Shown one piece after another: positions 25,056 through 32,974 of a DNA stretch of 64,000 nt. The notes below the pieces were generated by a model. It ran no database searches and had not been told where the DNA came from. It saw only the letters and a list, made by a program, of their open reading frames with translations. The position numbers and the translations under genes were made by a program. The stretch is taken from the NCBI RefSeq assembly GCF_019024325.1, contig NZ_JAFNJS010000011.1, positions 97,149 to 161,148 on the forward strand. Reading direction: 5' to 3'. This DNA is from Falsiroseomonas tokyonensis (GTDB taxonomy: Bacteria; Pseudomonadota; Alphaproteobacteria; Acetobacterales; Acetobacteraceae). Positions within the stretch are counted from its first letter, which is position 1; the number at the start of each line of letters is the position of its first letter.

Positions 25056-25982
25056 ATGACCAACAAGGCACGTCTTCTCGGCGCCGCGGCGCTTAGCCTG
25101 ATGGTGGCGGCTTGCGGCACCGATCCGCAGGAGCGGGTCACAGGCGGCGCTGCCGCGGGTGCCGCGACGGGTGCCGGCGTGGGTGCGCTGGGCGGGCCGG
25201 TGGGCGCGCTGGCTGGGGCCGCGATCGGCGGCGGCGCGGGTGCCGTGACCGCCGCCACAACCTCGCCGAGCGAGGTTAATCTCGGCCGCCCGGTCTGGGA
25301 CAACCCCGAGACCCGCATCCCCGGCGACGGCAATTCCAGCCGCGCGAGCATGAGCGGGTCCACCCGCCAGGTGCAGGAAGCGCTGAACCAGCGCGGTTAT
25401 AATGCGGGCAGCGTCGACGGCATCATGGGCCCGCGCACCCGCAGCGCGCTGCGCGAGTTCCAGCGCGCCAACAACCTGTCCGCCACCGGACGCGCCGATT
25501 CCGCCACCATGGCGGCGCTGAATGTCAGCGGCGGCAGCACGCAGGCGACCCGCCCGGCCCGCACCAACCCGAACGCGGCCTATATGGGCGGCGGCGCGGT
25601 GGGCGGCACCTCCGGCGGCCAGATGAGCCAGACCAATGCGGACCGCAGCGGCGTGGCGACGGATGCCGATCCGGGCACCGGCGGCACGGGCGGTTCGGGC
25701 GGCAGCTCGCGCATGGGCGGCAACAGCCCCAACTACGGCGGCAGCGGCACGACCAACCCGATGGAACGCAGCGGCACGGCGACCGGCGCCGATCCGGGCG
25801 CGGGCGGTACCGGCGGTTCGGGTGGCGGCGCCATGACGCGGCCGACCCGCCCGGGCGTGCCCGGCATGCCGAATTCCTCCGGCACCGCGGCCGAGCGCAG
25901 CGGTGTGGCCACCGATGCCGATCCGGGCACGGGCGGCACGGGTGGTTCGGGCGGCTCGACCGGGTCCATGCCGCCGCGCTGA
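25056..25982 (+). CDS. Lipoprotein with glycine zipper, peptidoglycan-binding domain and Gly-rich repeats
   Basis: A 308-residue outer-membrane or periplasmic lipoprotein. Residues 1-20 are a lipoprotein signal with Cys20 (LMVAAC). A glycine-zipper segment follows (about 29-67). A peptidoglycan_binding_1 domain spans about 104-155 (VQEALNQRGYNAGSVDGIMG, FQRANNL). The C-terminal half is low complexity with three 22-residue repeats at 196-217, 237-258 and 280-301, core RSGVATDADPGTGGTGGSGG. Domain logic suggests linking the outer membrane to the cell wall. The repeat part is probably disordered, with Asp/Gly spacing that might bind calcium. Confidence 0.8.
   Translation: MTNKARLLGAAALSLMVAACGTDPQERVTGGAAAGAATGAGVGALGGPVGALAGAAIGGGAGAVTAATTSPSEVNLGRPVWDNPETRIPGDGNSSRASMSGSTRQVQEALNQRGYNAGSVDGIMGPRTRSALREFQRANNLSATGRADSATMAALNVSGGSTQATRPARTNPNAAYMGGGAVGGTSGGQMSQTNADRSGVATDADPGTGGTGGSGGSSRMGGNSPNYGGSGTTNPMERSGTATGADPGAGGTGGSGGGAMTRPTRPGVPGMPNSSGTAAERSGVATDADPGTGGTGGSGGSTGSMPPR
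25641..25958 (+). repeat. Three imperfect 66-base in-gene repeats
   Basis: Copies at 25641-25706, 25764-25829 and 25893-25958 each encode a 22-residue unit (R-S-G-x-A-T-D/G-A-D-P-G then Gly/Thr/Ser). Spacers are 57 and 63 bases and differ in sequence. The first and third copies are nearly identical in protein, while the second has drifted (T for V, G for D). This looks like duplication followed by divergence. Confidence 0.7.
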
Positions 25983-26009
25983 TCCCGCTTATCGGGACCA
26001 GGCGAAACG

Positions 26010-26035
26010 GGGCCGGGGGCGAAAGCCCCCGGCCC
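26010..26035. terminator. Bidirectional terminator between lipoprotein gene and dctM
   Basis: GGGCCGGGGGC and GCCCCCGGCCC form an 11-bp perfect stem closed by a GAAA tetraloop, followed by TTTC on the plus strand. It sits between two convergent genes (ending at 25982 and 26045), so it can serve both directions. Confidence 0.75.
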
Positions 26036-26044
26036 TTTCGCCGT

Positions 26045-27376
26045 TCAGCCGCCCATCATCGTATTGGGCAGCCAGGTGACGATGCCGGGGAAAAGCGTAA
26101 CCAGCGCCACCGCGATGACCATCAGGAAGAAGAAGGGCATCGTATTGCGCGCCACCGTCATCATCCCCTTCCCCGTCAGCCCCTGCAGCACGAACAGGTT
26201 GAAGCCGACGGGCGGCGTGATCTGGGCCATCTCCACAACCAGCACGATGAAGATGCCGAACCAGATCAGGTCGAAGCCGGTCTGCGCGATGATCGGCAGC
26301 ACCACGGAAGCCGTCAGCACGATCATGCTGATGCCGTCGATGAAGCAGCCCAGCACCAGGTAGATCAGCGTCAGCACGGCGATGATCATGAAGGGGCTGA
26401 AGCCCTGGCTGCCGACCCAGGTGGCCATCGCCGCCGGAATGCCGGAATAGGCCATGGCCTTGGTCAGGAAGGCCGCGCCCGCCAGGATCAGGTTGATCAT
26501 GCAGGACAGCTTTACCGCGCCCATCAGGCTCTCGCCGAAGGATTTGCGGTTCAGCGTGCCGCCCCAGGCGGACAGCGCCAGCGCGCCGGCCACGCCGAAG
26601 GCCGCGGCTTCCGTCGCGGTGGCCCAGCCGAAATAGATGCTGCCCATGACGAAGCCAATCAGCAGCATCACCGGGAAAAGCTGCCCGCTGGCGCGCAGCT
26701 TCTCGCGGAAGGGCATCGGCGCATCGGGCGGCGGCACCAGCTTCGGGTTCAGTAGCGACCAGATGGCGATATAGCCGGAGAACAGCGCCATCAGCAGGAT
26801 GCCCGGGCCAAGCCCCGCGATGAACAGCCGGACGATCGAGACCTCCGCCGCCACGCCATAGACGATCATGACGATGGAAGGCGGGATCAGCAGCCCCAGC
26901 GTGCCGGCGCCGGCCAGCGACCCGATCGCCAGCGGCTGGTGGTAGCCGCGCTGTGTCAGCGCCGGCAGCGACATCTTGCCGATGGTCGCCGCCGTGGCGG
27001 CGGAGCTGCCGGAGACGGCGGCGAAGATGCCGCAGCCGATCACGTTCACATGCATCAGCCGCCCCGGCAGCCATTGCACCCAGGGCGCCAGGCCGCGGAA
27101 CATGTCCTCCGACAATCGGGTGCGGAACAGGATCTCGCCCATCCAGATGAACAGCGGCAGCGCCGCCAGGGTCCAGCTGGCGAGCGAGCCCCAGACCGCG
27201 CTGCCCAGCACCTTCTCCGCCGGGAAGCTGGCCATGCCGGTCATCAGCATCGGCAGGGCGACGACGCCGACCAGGCCCGTCATCAACAGCCCCAGCCCGA
27301 TCCAGACGCCGAGGCCCAGGATCAGGAACAGCACGCCGAGCAGCAGCAGCCCGGCCTCGGTCTGCGCGAGGTCCAT
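26045..27376 (-). CDS. dctM: TRAP transporter large permease (DctM)
   Basis: A 443-residue membrane protein with about 12-13 helices, the ion-coupled channel of a TRAP transporter. Recognisable parts are GLGVWIGLGLLMTGLVGVV at the start, the SGSSAATAATIGKMSLPAL segment near 120-138, and LGLLIPPSIVMIVYGVAAEV near 155-174, both TRAP-M signatures. It is the last gene of dctP-dctQ-dctM, 2 bases after the dctQ stop. Substrate not readable from sequence. Confidence 0.93.
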   Translation of the reverse strand: MDLAQTEAGLLLLGVLFLILGLGVWIGLGLLMTGLVGVVALPMLMTGMASFPAEKVLGSAVWGSLASWTLAALPLFIWMGEILFRTRLSEDMFRGLAPWVQWLPGRLMHVNVIGCGIFAAVSGSSAATAATIGKMSLPALTQRGYHQPLAIGSLAGAGTLGLLIPPSIVMIVYGVAAEVSIVRLFIAGLGPGILLMALFSGYIAIWSLLNPKLVPPPDAPMPFREKLRASGQLFPVMLLIGFVMGSIYFGWATATEAAAFGVAGALALSAWGGTLNRKSFGESLMGAVKLSCMINLILAGAAFLTKAMAYSGIPAAMATWVGSQGFSPFMIIAVLTLIYLVLGCFIDGISMIVLTASVVLPIIAQTGFDLIWFGIFIVLVVEMAQITPPVGFNLFVLQGLTGKGMMTVARNTMPFFFLMVIAVALVTLFPGIVTWLPNTMMGG

Positions 27377-27378
27377 GC

Positions 27379-27918
27379 TCAGATCTCCCCCATCGCGCGT
27401 TCCACCGCCGTTTCCTCCGCCACGCGGCGGTAGGAGGGCGTGCCCCCGGCCAGGTGCACCGCCAGGTCGTCCAGCAGCGCCAGGGCGAAAAGCCCGCAGC
27501 CCACCGCGCAGGCCGCCTGCGGGATCCAGAGCAGCCAGGGCACGGTGCCCTGCGCCACATCCTCGAACTGCCAGGAATCATAGGCGAGGTCGCCCACCGA
27601 ATAGGCGAGGAACAGGGCAAGCCCGGCGCCCAGGACCAGCGCCAGCGCCTCCATCGCGAAGCGCGTGCCGCCCTTCACATGGCCGATGATCAGGTCGACG
27701 CGGATATGCGCGCCCTGGCGGAAGGCATAGGCCAGCGGCAGCAGGGCGGAACCGGCGACGGCGAAGGCGGTCAGGTCGTCCGCGCCATCCAGGGACAGGC
27801 CGAATTGCCGGCCGATCACCTGGAGCGCGATGATGGCGCCGATGGAGGCCAGCGCCACGCCGCCGGCAATCCCGCCGGCCAGGTAGAGCAGGTCCAGGCC
27901 GCTGCGCAGCGCGCGCAT
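27379..27918 (-). CDS. dctQ: TRAP transporter small permease (DctQ)
   Basis: A 179-residue four-helix membrane subunit. The first helix, LDLLYLAGGIAGGVALASIG, is followed by IIALQVIGRQFGLSLDGADDL, the DctQ signature (VxxRxxF with acidic Asp-Asp), and the middle loop QGAHIRVDLI is typical (H-I-R-V-D). The ATG at 27918 starts 2 bases before the dctP stop ends, an overlap that supports coupling. Confidence 0.9.
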   Translation of the reverse strand: MRALRSGLDLLYLAGGIAGGVALASIGAIIALQVIGRQFGLSLDGADDLTAFAVAGSALLPLAYAFRQGAHIRVDLIIGHVKGGTRFAMEALALVLGAGLALFLAYSVGDLAYDSWQFEDVAQGTVPWLLWIPQAACAVGCGLFALALLDDLAVHLAGGTPSYRRVAEETAVERAMGEI

Positions 27919-27919
27919 C

Positions 27920-28909
27920 TCAGCCGGCCGCCCGCAGGTCGGCGATGATCTTGCGGCCATCTTCCCCGGCGCGGCCGGCCCATTCCTCGGCCATGGTGGC
28001 GCCGACGCGCGCCATGCCCTCCATCAGCGCGGCCGAGGGTTCGGCCACGGTCATGCCGCGGCTGCCCAGCGTGGCCTGCGCCGAATCCCGCGCCGCCTCG
28101 CTCATCGCCCAGCCGCGCGTCTCGGCGGCGGCGGCGGCGCTGCGGATGGTGGCCTGCACCTCGGCGGGCAGCGCCTCCAGCGCGCGGCGGTTCACGAAGA
28201 CCGCGTTCTTGGTCCAGGTGAAGCCGATCGGCGTGAAGAACTTCGCGTAGTCCCAGGCGGCGCTGTCCACGCCGGTGGCGGCGGAGGTGACCATGGCATT
28301 CACCACGCCGGTGGCGAAGGCCTGCGGGATCTCGGCCGCCTGCACCAGCGTCGGCGTCGCGCCGATCAGCGTGGCGAAGCGATTCGTCATCACGTTGAAG
28401 GTGCGCATCTTGGTGCCGCGCAGCGCTTCCAGCGTCTCGACCGGGAAGTTGGTGTAGAAGCCGGAAGGCGGCCAGGGCACGGTGTAAAGCAGCGACAGCC
28501 CCTGCCGCGCCAGCCGCGCCTCCAGCATCGGGCGCGACAGGTCGGCCAGCTTCTTCGCGCCGGCGTAGCTGGTGACCAGCTGCGGGATGCTGTCCACCTC
28601 GAGCAGCGGATCCTCGTTGCCATAGGCGGAGATCAGGATCTCGCCGAGCTGCACCTGGCCGGTCTGCGCGCCGCGCTTGATCTGCGGCAGCGGCAGCAGC
28701 GCGCCGTTGCTGTGCAGCTGGATGGCCAGCCGGCCGCCGGAGCCCTGCTCCACCGCCGTGATGAAGTCGCGGATATTGCGGGTGTGGAAATTGCCGTCCG
28801 GATAGGGCGTGGCGAATTGCCAGCGGGTGGTCTGCGCCCGGGCCTGCCGGGGCAGCAGTGCGGGCGCGGCAAGGCCGGCCGCCAGGATCGCGCGGCGAGA
28901 AAGGATCAT
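27920..28909 (-). CDS. dctP: TRAP transporter substrate-binding protein (DctP)
   Basis: A 329-residue periplasmic binding protein. The Tat-like signal SRRAILAAGLAAPALLP is followed by the cleavage site ARAQ. Family features: the DGNFHTRNIRDFITAVEQG start helix, LLPLPQIKRGAQTGQVQLGE near 75, and NVMTNRFATLIGATPTLVQ near 165 (the carboxylate-binding Arg region in DctP is TxxNR). It delivers an organic acid to DctQM. The ATG at 28909 is chosen by the signal peptide. Confidence 0.92.
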   Translation of the reverse strand: MILSRRAILAAGLAAPALLPRQARAQTTRWQFATPYPDGNFHTRNIRDFITAVEQGSGGRLAIQLHSNGALLPLPQIKRGAQTGQVQLGEILISAYGNEDPLLEVDSIPQLVTSYAGAKKLADLSRPMLEARLARQGLSLLYTVPWPPSGFYTNFPVETLEALRGTKMRTFNVMTNRFATLIGATPTLVQAAEIPQAFATGVVNAMVTSAATGVDSAAWDYAKFFTPIGFTWTKNAVFVNRRALEALPAEVQATIRSAAAAAETRGWAMSEAARDSAQATLGSRGMTVAEPSAALMEGMARVGATMAEEWAGRAGEDGRKIIADLRAAG

Positions 28910-29024
28910 GTCTGAAGCCCCCGATTGGCAGTGCGTTGTTCTGCCGGCGATCATCGGGGCCAAACGCCGCCGGGCGCAAGGGGCTGCTGCGGTGCAGCGA
29001 AAGGTTCGGCGAAGAGGACCGGGA

Positions 29025-29561
29025 CTAGGAGGTAATCCTCTCCGTATTCGCGAAGTTGACGCACGCCCCACCGACCCAGACCTGGCCCGTCATGGTCAGC
29101 TGCTGTCCCTGGAAGTTGACGAACCTGCACTCGAAGCCATCCGCGGTCTGGGCGAAGACCGGCAGGACGCCGTGCGGGGGCAGCTGGGAGATCGACAGGC
29201 CTTCAACCCGAAGACCCGCTATGAACTGCTGCAGCGAGACGTCCTGCAGCGCCAGGACATCGATCCCCAGCCCGCCATCGAAGAAGTCGAAGCCGCTGCC
29301 TGGCGACCAGATGAAGCTGTCCGCGACCTGCCCGCCGAATGCCATATCCGCGGTGCCGTCGCGGTCGTTGGCGATGAAGGTGTTGTGGCCCTCTCCGCCG
29401 AACAGGATGTTGCTGCCGGCGCCGCCGAGCATGACGTCATTTCCGCTGGTTCCGAAGAGCAGGTCATGACCGGCGGTGCCCGTGATCACGGTCGGCGCGA
29501 GACTGTCCCTCATCTGCTGGATCAGGTCGTTGGTGAGCCGGGCGAGCTCGGCGGGATCCAT
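29025..29561 (-). CDS. Small RTX-type calcium-binding protein, probably the 3' part of a frameshifted gene
   Basis: A 178-residue protein. Residues about 25-65 hold hemolysin-type nonapeptide repeats (ITGTAGHDLLFGTSGNDVML, then GGAGSNILFGGEGHN), which bind Ca2+ in a parallel beta roll. Another GG-x-G-x-D unit lies near 97-103. The start is ATG directly after an in-frame TAG. The preceding residues in the other frame continue the amphipathic helix, so a single-base indel near 29560 would fuse it to a GG-leader-like segment. RTX proteins normally leave the cell by type I secretion, but no such exporter is nearby. Confidence 0.6.
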   Translation of the reverse strand: MDPAELARLTNDLIQQMRDSLAPTVITGTAGHDLLFGTSGNDVMLGGAGSNILFGGEGHNTFIANDRDGTADMAFGGQVADSFIWSPGSGFDFFDGGLGIDVLALQDVSLQQFIAGLRVEGLSISQLPPHGVLPVFAQTADGFECRFVNFQGQQLTMTGQVWVGGACVNFANTERITS

Positions 29562-29676
29562 CTAAGTCTGCTCGAAGAGACGACATCTGTTGATGCAACT
29601 CGGCCAGTTCGCTCGCGCTTGACCCTCCGCCCACCACACGGCGCAGCTTCTCGTCGTCCAGCTTCTCGATGCTCAC
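29464..29676 (-). other. GG-leader-like reading frame overlapping the RTX gene out of frame
   Basis: From the GTG at 29676 the frame encodes MSIEKLDDEKLRRVVGGG, resembling double-glycine leader peptides removed by C39 peptidase ABC exporters. SASELAELHQQMSSLRADL follows, then the frame turns into Arg/Pro-rich nonsense where it overlaps the RTX frame. Deleting one base around 29560 would give a continuous protein (leader, helix, RTX). So it is either the 5' half of a broken gene or a genuine short peptide coupled to the RTX gene. The start and status are inference. Confidence 0.45.
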
Positions 29677-30025
29677 CTGGGCCGGTCCTGGCGAATGCGC
29701 TGTCGCGGCAGACTGCGCCCTTTCGGAAGCCTTGCACGAGAGGAATGTTCTAATCGGCCCGGAGGCTGCGCCTGCGGCGGCCGAGGTTTCGTCGCGGAAG
29801 GTGGTGTTCGGGTCGAAGTCGGTGGACACGTGGCAGGTCACGCGCGGCAGAGGCCCCCAACAAGCAGGACATCGTGCTGGGTCGGCTGGCTGGATGGCCA
29901 TTCAGTCGGGGGGCGCGCGCAGGCGCAAGCCGGAATTGTCCCGCCAAACCCGCCAGCCGCGCGCGCAAAACCCGCGCCTGACGGCGCGGCCGCGTGGCCA
30001 AGAACCAGGTTGCCAAGAGTGGAAG
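29677..30025. other. Gene-free stretch between RTX region and tRNA-Glu
   Basis: 349 bases without a convincing gene on either strand. An open frame on the minus strand extends the GG-leader frame upstream to an ATG at 29901, but its residues look like random GC-rich translation. The stretch probably holds the promoter of the RTX unit and the tRNA 3' trailer. I see no clear promoter hexamers or repeats. Confidence 0.4.
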
Positions 30026-30101
30026 TGGCGTCCCCTAGGGGATTCGAACCCCTGTTACCGCCGTGAGAGGGCGGTGTCCTAGGCCTCTAGACGAAGGGGA
30101 C
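30026..30101 (-). tRNA. tRNA-Glu (CTC anticodon)
   Basis: A 76-base cloverleaf on the minus strand with encoded CCA. It starts GTCCCCTTCGTCTAGAGG. The anticodon stem-loop is CCGCC-CTCTCAC-GGCGG with anticodon CTC, the T-arm is AGGGGTTCGAATCCCCT, and the acceptor end pairs GTCCCCT with AGGGGAC before GCCA. It matches the typical bacterial tRNA-Glu closely. It decodes GAG. Confidence 0.96.
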
Positions 30102-30142
30102 CCGGACTGCTCGCGGCGCCGAAGCGTCGTGAGGTCGGCTGA

Positions 30143-30358
30143 TTAGCCTTCCGCTGCCGGGGGATCAAGCCGCCCGGACGCGGTTTTTGTCACTTTCGCC
30201 ATCGGCTTCGTCACCGCCGCCTGGCGACGGCCGCTACGGCAGGCTTCCGAGCAGAAGCGCACCGCCTCCCAGTCCCGCGCCCATTTCTTGCGCCAGGCGA
30301 AGGGCCGGGCGCAGGCGGCGCAGATCTTCTCGGGAAGATTCGGCTTGCGATGCGCCAT
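30143..30358 (-). CDS. DUF2256 domain zinc-ribbon-like protein
   Basis: A 71-residue protein starting [20 protein letters not shown]. Two Cys pairs (CAAC near 14-17 and the second pair in FCSEAC near 38-43) and the [15 protein letters not shown] core are the DUF2256 signature, likely a small Zn-binding module. The function is unknown. The ATG at 30358 shares its first base with the stop of the upstream DUF6476 gene. A Lys/Thr-rich tail follows the domain. Confidence 0.8.
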   Translation of the reverse strand: MAHRKPNLPEKICAACARPFAWRKKWARDWEAVRFCSEACRSGRRQAAVTKPMAKVTKTASGRLDPPAAEG

Positions 30359-30639
30359 CAATCGGCCACGCGCAACTCGCCCAGCACGCGTCCGCGCTGC
30401 GGGTCCAGCAGCAGCAGGCGCTCCGTGCCATCCGGCCGGGCCACCAGCACCGCGAACCGCCCCTCCGCCCCGGCCAGGGACAGCATGCGGGTGCCGGCCG
30501 GCTGGCCGAGCGAGGCGGGCGGCAGCGCGACCTCCCGCCCCGCACCACCCATGCGCTGGACGAGAACCACAACCAGGCCCACGGTGCCGAGAATAATCAG
30601 CACCCCCATCACCCCGACCAGCCATTTGAGCGCCGCCAC
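30358..30639 (-). CDS. DUF6476-like single-pass membrane protein
   Basis: A 93-residue protein with one N-terminal membrane helix ([19 protein letters not shown] onward) and a small periplasmic-looking beta domain with [19 protein letters not shown]. The GTG at 30639 is chosen because GGGAGG lies 6 bases before it and it immediately precedes the helix. An Alphaproteobacterial family with this start is commonly divergent from rluD, as here. Function unknown. Confidence 0.65.
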   Translation of the reverse strand: MAALKWLVGVMGVLIILGTVGLVVVLVQRMGGAGREVALPPASLGQPAGTRMLSLAGAEGRFAVLVARPDGTERLLLLDPQRGRVLGELRVAD

Positions 30640-31654
30640 GCAAACCTCCCTTCCCGGCCCCTTCGCGGGCCAGACCCATGAAATCCAGGCCCCGCCGGAG
30701 GCCGCCGGCCTGCGCGCGGACAGGTTCCTGACCGATGCGCTGGCCGGCGCGATAGGCGGCCTCTCGCGGTCCCGGGTCAAGGCACTGATCGAGCAGGGCC
30801 AGGCGAGTCGCGACGGCGTGCCGGTGCACGACCCGGCCGAGTCGGTGCGCCCGGGCGCGCGCTACGCCCTCCGCCTGCCGCCGCCGGAGGATGCGGTGCC
30901 GCAGCCGCAGGACATCCCCCTGACCATCCTCTTCGAGGACCGGGACCTGATCGTGCTGGACAAGCCGGCAGGGCTGGTGGTGCACCCCGCCCCCGGAAAT
31001 CCCGACGGCACGCTGGTGAATGCCGTGCTGGCGCATGCGGCGGAGGATCTGACCGGCATCGGCGGCGAGGCCCGCCCCGGCATCGTGCACCGGCTGGACA
31101 AGGACACCTCCGGCGTCATGGTGGTGGCGAAGTCCCAGGCGGCGCATACGGCGCTATCCGCCGCCTTCGCCAACCGGGACCTGGACCGCGAATACCTGGC
31201 GCTGGTCTGGGGGCTGCCCAGCCCGGCGGAGGGCGAGATCACCGGCGACATCGGCCGCCACCCGATGGACCGCAAGCGGATGGCAGTGGTCACCCGCAAC
31301 GGCAAGCACGCCCTGACCCGCTACCGCACGGAACGCGCCTTCGGCACCGCCTGCGCCCTGCTGCGCTGCCGGTTGGCGACGGGCCGCACGCATCAGATCC
31401 GCGTGCACCTGTCCCATATCGGCCATCCGCTGGTCGGCGACCCGGTCTATCTGAAGCGCGTGCCGGCGGCCGCGCGTAACCTGGCCGCCCCGCTGCGCGA
31501 AGCGCTGACAGGCTTCCCGCGCCAGGCGCTGCATGCCGCGACGCTGGGTTTCCGCCATCCGGTCACCGGCGCGGCGCTATCCTTCACCGCGGCCCTGCCG
31601 CCGGACATGGCGGAGCTGCTGCGGGCGCTGGAGGGGCATGTTACAGCGAGGTAA
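30626..31654 (+). CDS. rluD: RluA/RluD family 23S rRNA pseudouridine synthase
   Basis: Converts specific uridines of 23S rRNA to pseudouridine. An N-terminal S4 RNA-binding domain ([23 protein letters not shown]) is followed by the catalytic domain with [20 protein letters not shown], where Asp of HRLD is the nucleophile, and later [20 protein letters not shown]. About 342 residues. The true start is unclear: the S4 domain is preceded in frame only by TTG at 30626, GTG at 30584 and ATG at 30551, the last two lying well inside the divergent DUF6476 gene. TTG is the least overlapping choice. Confidence 0.88.
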   Translation: MSAATQTSLPGPFAGQTHEIQAPPEAAGLRADRFLTDALAGAIGGLSRSRVKALIEQGQASRDGVPVHDPAESVRPGARYALRLPPPEDAVPQPQDIPLTILFEDRDLIVLDKPAGLVVHPAPGNPDGTLVNAVLAHAAEDLTGIGGEARPGIVHRLDKDTSGVMVVAKSQAAHTALSAAFANRDLDREYLALVWGLPSPAEGEITGDIGRHPMDRKRMAVVTRNGKHALTRYRTERAFGTACALLRCRLATGRTHQIRVHLSHIGHPLVGDPVYLKRVPAAARNLAAPLREALTGFPRQALHAATLGFRHPVTGAALSFTAALPPDMAELLRALEGHVTAR

Positions 31655-31662
31655 CCAAACGT

Positions 31663-31690
31663 AAACCTACCTTGCAGGTCGGTTTTTCTT
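31663..31690 (+). terminator. Intrinsic terminator of rluD
   Basis: AAACC-T-ACCT, loop TGC, AGGT-C-GGTTT, followed by a T-run and CTT. The stem has one internal mismatch. It begins 9 bases after the rluD stop and separates rluD from the rpoH leader. This is the clearest classical terminator on the plus strand of the window. Confidence 0.8.
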
Positions 31691-31923
31691 GATCCCGTCG
31701 CGGATACGATCTAAGACTCCAGCAAGCCAGCTTCGGGCGGGTGCCGCTTGCGCCCCCCGGCCCGGGTGCCGAACCCGGTGAAGGAGCGCCCCGCCATATC
31801 ACCCCGTCGTGACCGGGTCAGGTATGGAAAGGGAGGGCCCGGCCGACGTTGGCAGAACAGCACAGCCGCCATGGGCCCCGCCGTCACGGGGGGCGTCAGG
31901 CGACGCAGGAGGCAGTTCTCACC

Positions 31924-32808
31924 ATGGCTTCCACTTTGTCCATTCCGATGGCTCCCGAGGGTAACCTCTCCCGGTACCTGCAGGAGATCCGCAAGTTCCC
32001 GATGCTGACGCCGGAGGAGGAGTACAACCTCTCCAAGCGGTGGAAGGAGGAGGGCGACGAGCCTTCCGCCCATCGCCTGGTCACCTCCCACCTCCGCCTC
32101 GTCGCCAAGATTGCCATGGGCTACCGCGGCTACGGGCTGCCGGTGGGCGAGCTGATCTCCGAAGGCAATGTCGGCATGATGCAGGCCGTCAAGCGCTTCG
32201 ACCCGGACCGCGGCTTCCGCCTGGCGACCTACGCCATGTGGTGGATCCGTGCCGCCATCCAGGAATACATCCTGCACAGCTGGTCCCTCGTGAAGATGGG
32301 GACGACGGCCGCGCAAAAGAAGCTGTTTTTCAACCTCCGCCGGCTGAAGGGCCAGATGGCGGCGCTGGAGGAAGGCGACCTGAAGCCCGAGCAGGTCGAG
32401 AAGATCGCCCGCGTGCTGGCCGTGCCGGAAGCGGACGTCATCTCGATGAACCGCCGCCTCGCCTCGCCCGACAACAGCCTGAACGCCCCGGTCCGCGCAG
32501 ATAGCGACGGCGAGTGGCAGGACTGGCTGGTGGATGACGGCGAGAGCCAGGAGACCGAGCTGGCGGAGCGGGAGGACATGTCCAACCGCCGCGAGCTGCT
32601 GGGCGCCGCGCTGAAGACGCTGAACGACCGGGAACGCCATATCCTGATCGAGCGGCGCCTGAAGGACGAGCCGACGACGCTCGAGGAGCTGTCCCAGCAG
32701 TACAACATCAGCCGCGAGCGCGTGCGCCAGATCGAGGTGCGCGCCTTCGAGAAGCTGCAGAAGAGCATGAAGACGCAGATCGTCGAGCGCCGCCTCGGCA
32801 CCGCCTGA
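31924..32808 (+). CDS. rpoH: RNA polymerase heat-shock sigma factor RpoH (sigma-32)
   Basis: A 294-residue sigma-70 family protein. Region 1.2/2: GNLSRYLQEIRKFPMLTPEE near 13-32, then DPDRGFRLATYAMWWIRAAI (2.3/2.4). The RpoH box QKKLFFNLRRLK at about 131-142 is diagnostic. Region 4.2: LEELSQQYNISRERVRQIE near 260-278. It directs heat-shock transcription, and FtsH, also in this window, degrades it in many proteobacteria. The ATG at 31924 (MASTLSIPM) is chosen over an upstream in-frame ATG at 31849. The 230-base leader after the rluD terminator must hold its promoter, but I could not fix hexamers with confidence. Confidence 0.95.
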   Translation: MASTLSIPMAPEGNLSRYLQEIRKFPMLTPEEEYNLSKRWKEEGDEPSAHRLVTSHLRLVAKIAMGYRGYGLPVGELISEGNVGMMQAVKRFDPDRGFRLATYAMWWIRAAIQEYILHSWSLVKMGTTAAQKKLFFNLRRLKGQMAALEEGDLKPEQVEKIARVLAVPEADVISMNRRLASPDNSLNAPVRADSDGEWQDWLVDDGESQETELAEREDMSNRRELLGAALKTLNDRERHILIERRLKDEPTTLEELSQQYNISRERVRQIEVRAFEKLQKSMKTQIVERRLGTA

Positions 32809-32818
32809 CCGTCCGATC

Positions 32819-32840
32819 GGCCGGATCGCCCGATCCGGCC
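32819..32840 (+). terminator. Hairpin after rpoH
   Basis: GGCCGGATCG and CGATCCGGCC make a 10-bp perfect stem with a CC loop, 11 bases after the rpoH stop. No T-run follows, so it is terminator-like only by position and stability. Confidence 0.5.
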
Positions 32841-32974
32841 TGCCTCACCCCAAGCCGCGCCCTGCCTCCAGCCGGAGGCGGGGCGTATGTCTTTCGCGGC
32901 ACATCTTCACCCCTTGTTGCTGGCGAGCGCAGGCGGGGGCGGAACTTCCGAGGTTCGCCAGGCTTCTCCTCACC

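Noticed and set aside
29677..29901. Longer start at 29901 for the GG-leader-like frame
   Set aside because: The residues added show no signal, family or composition bias expected of protein. The leader motif starts neatly at the GTG at 29676.
31683..31710. Sigma-32 or sigma-70 promoter for rpoH
   Set aside because: CTTGATC and TAAGAC can be paired at 17 bases, but only about half of each consensus is matched and part lies in the rluD terminator tail.
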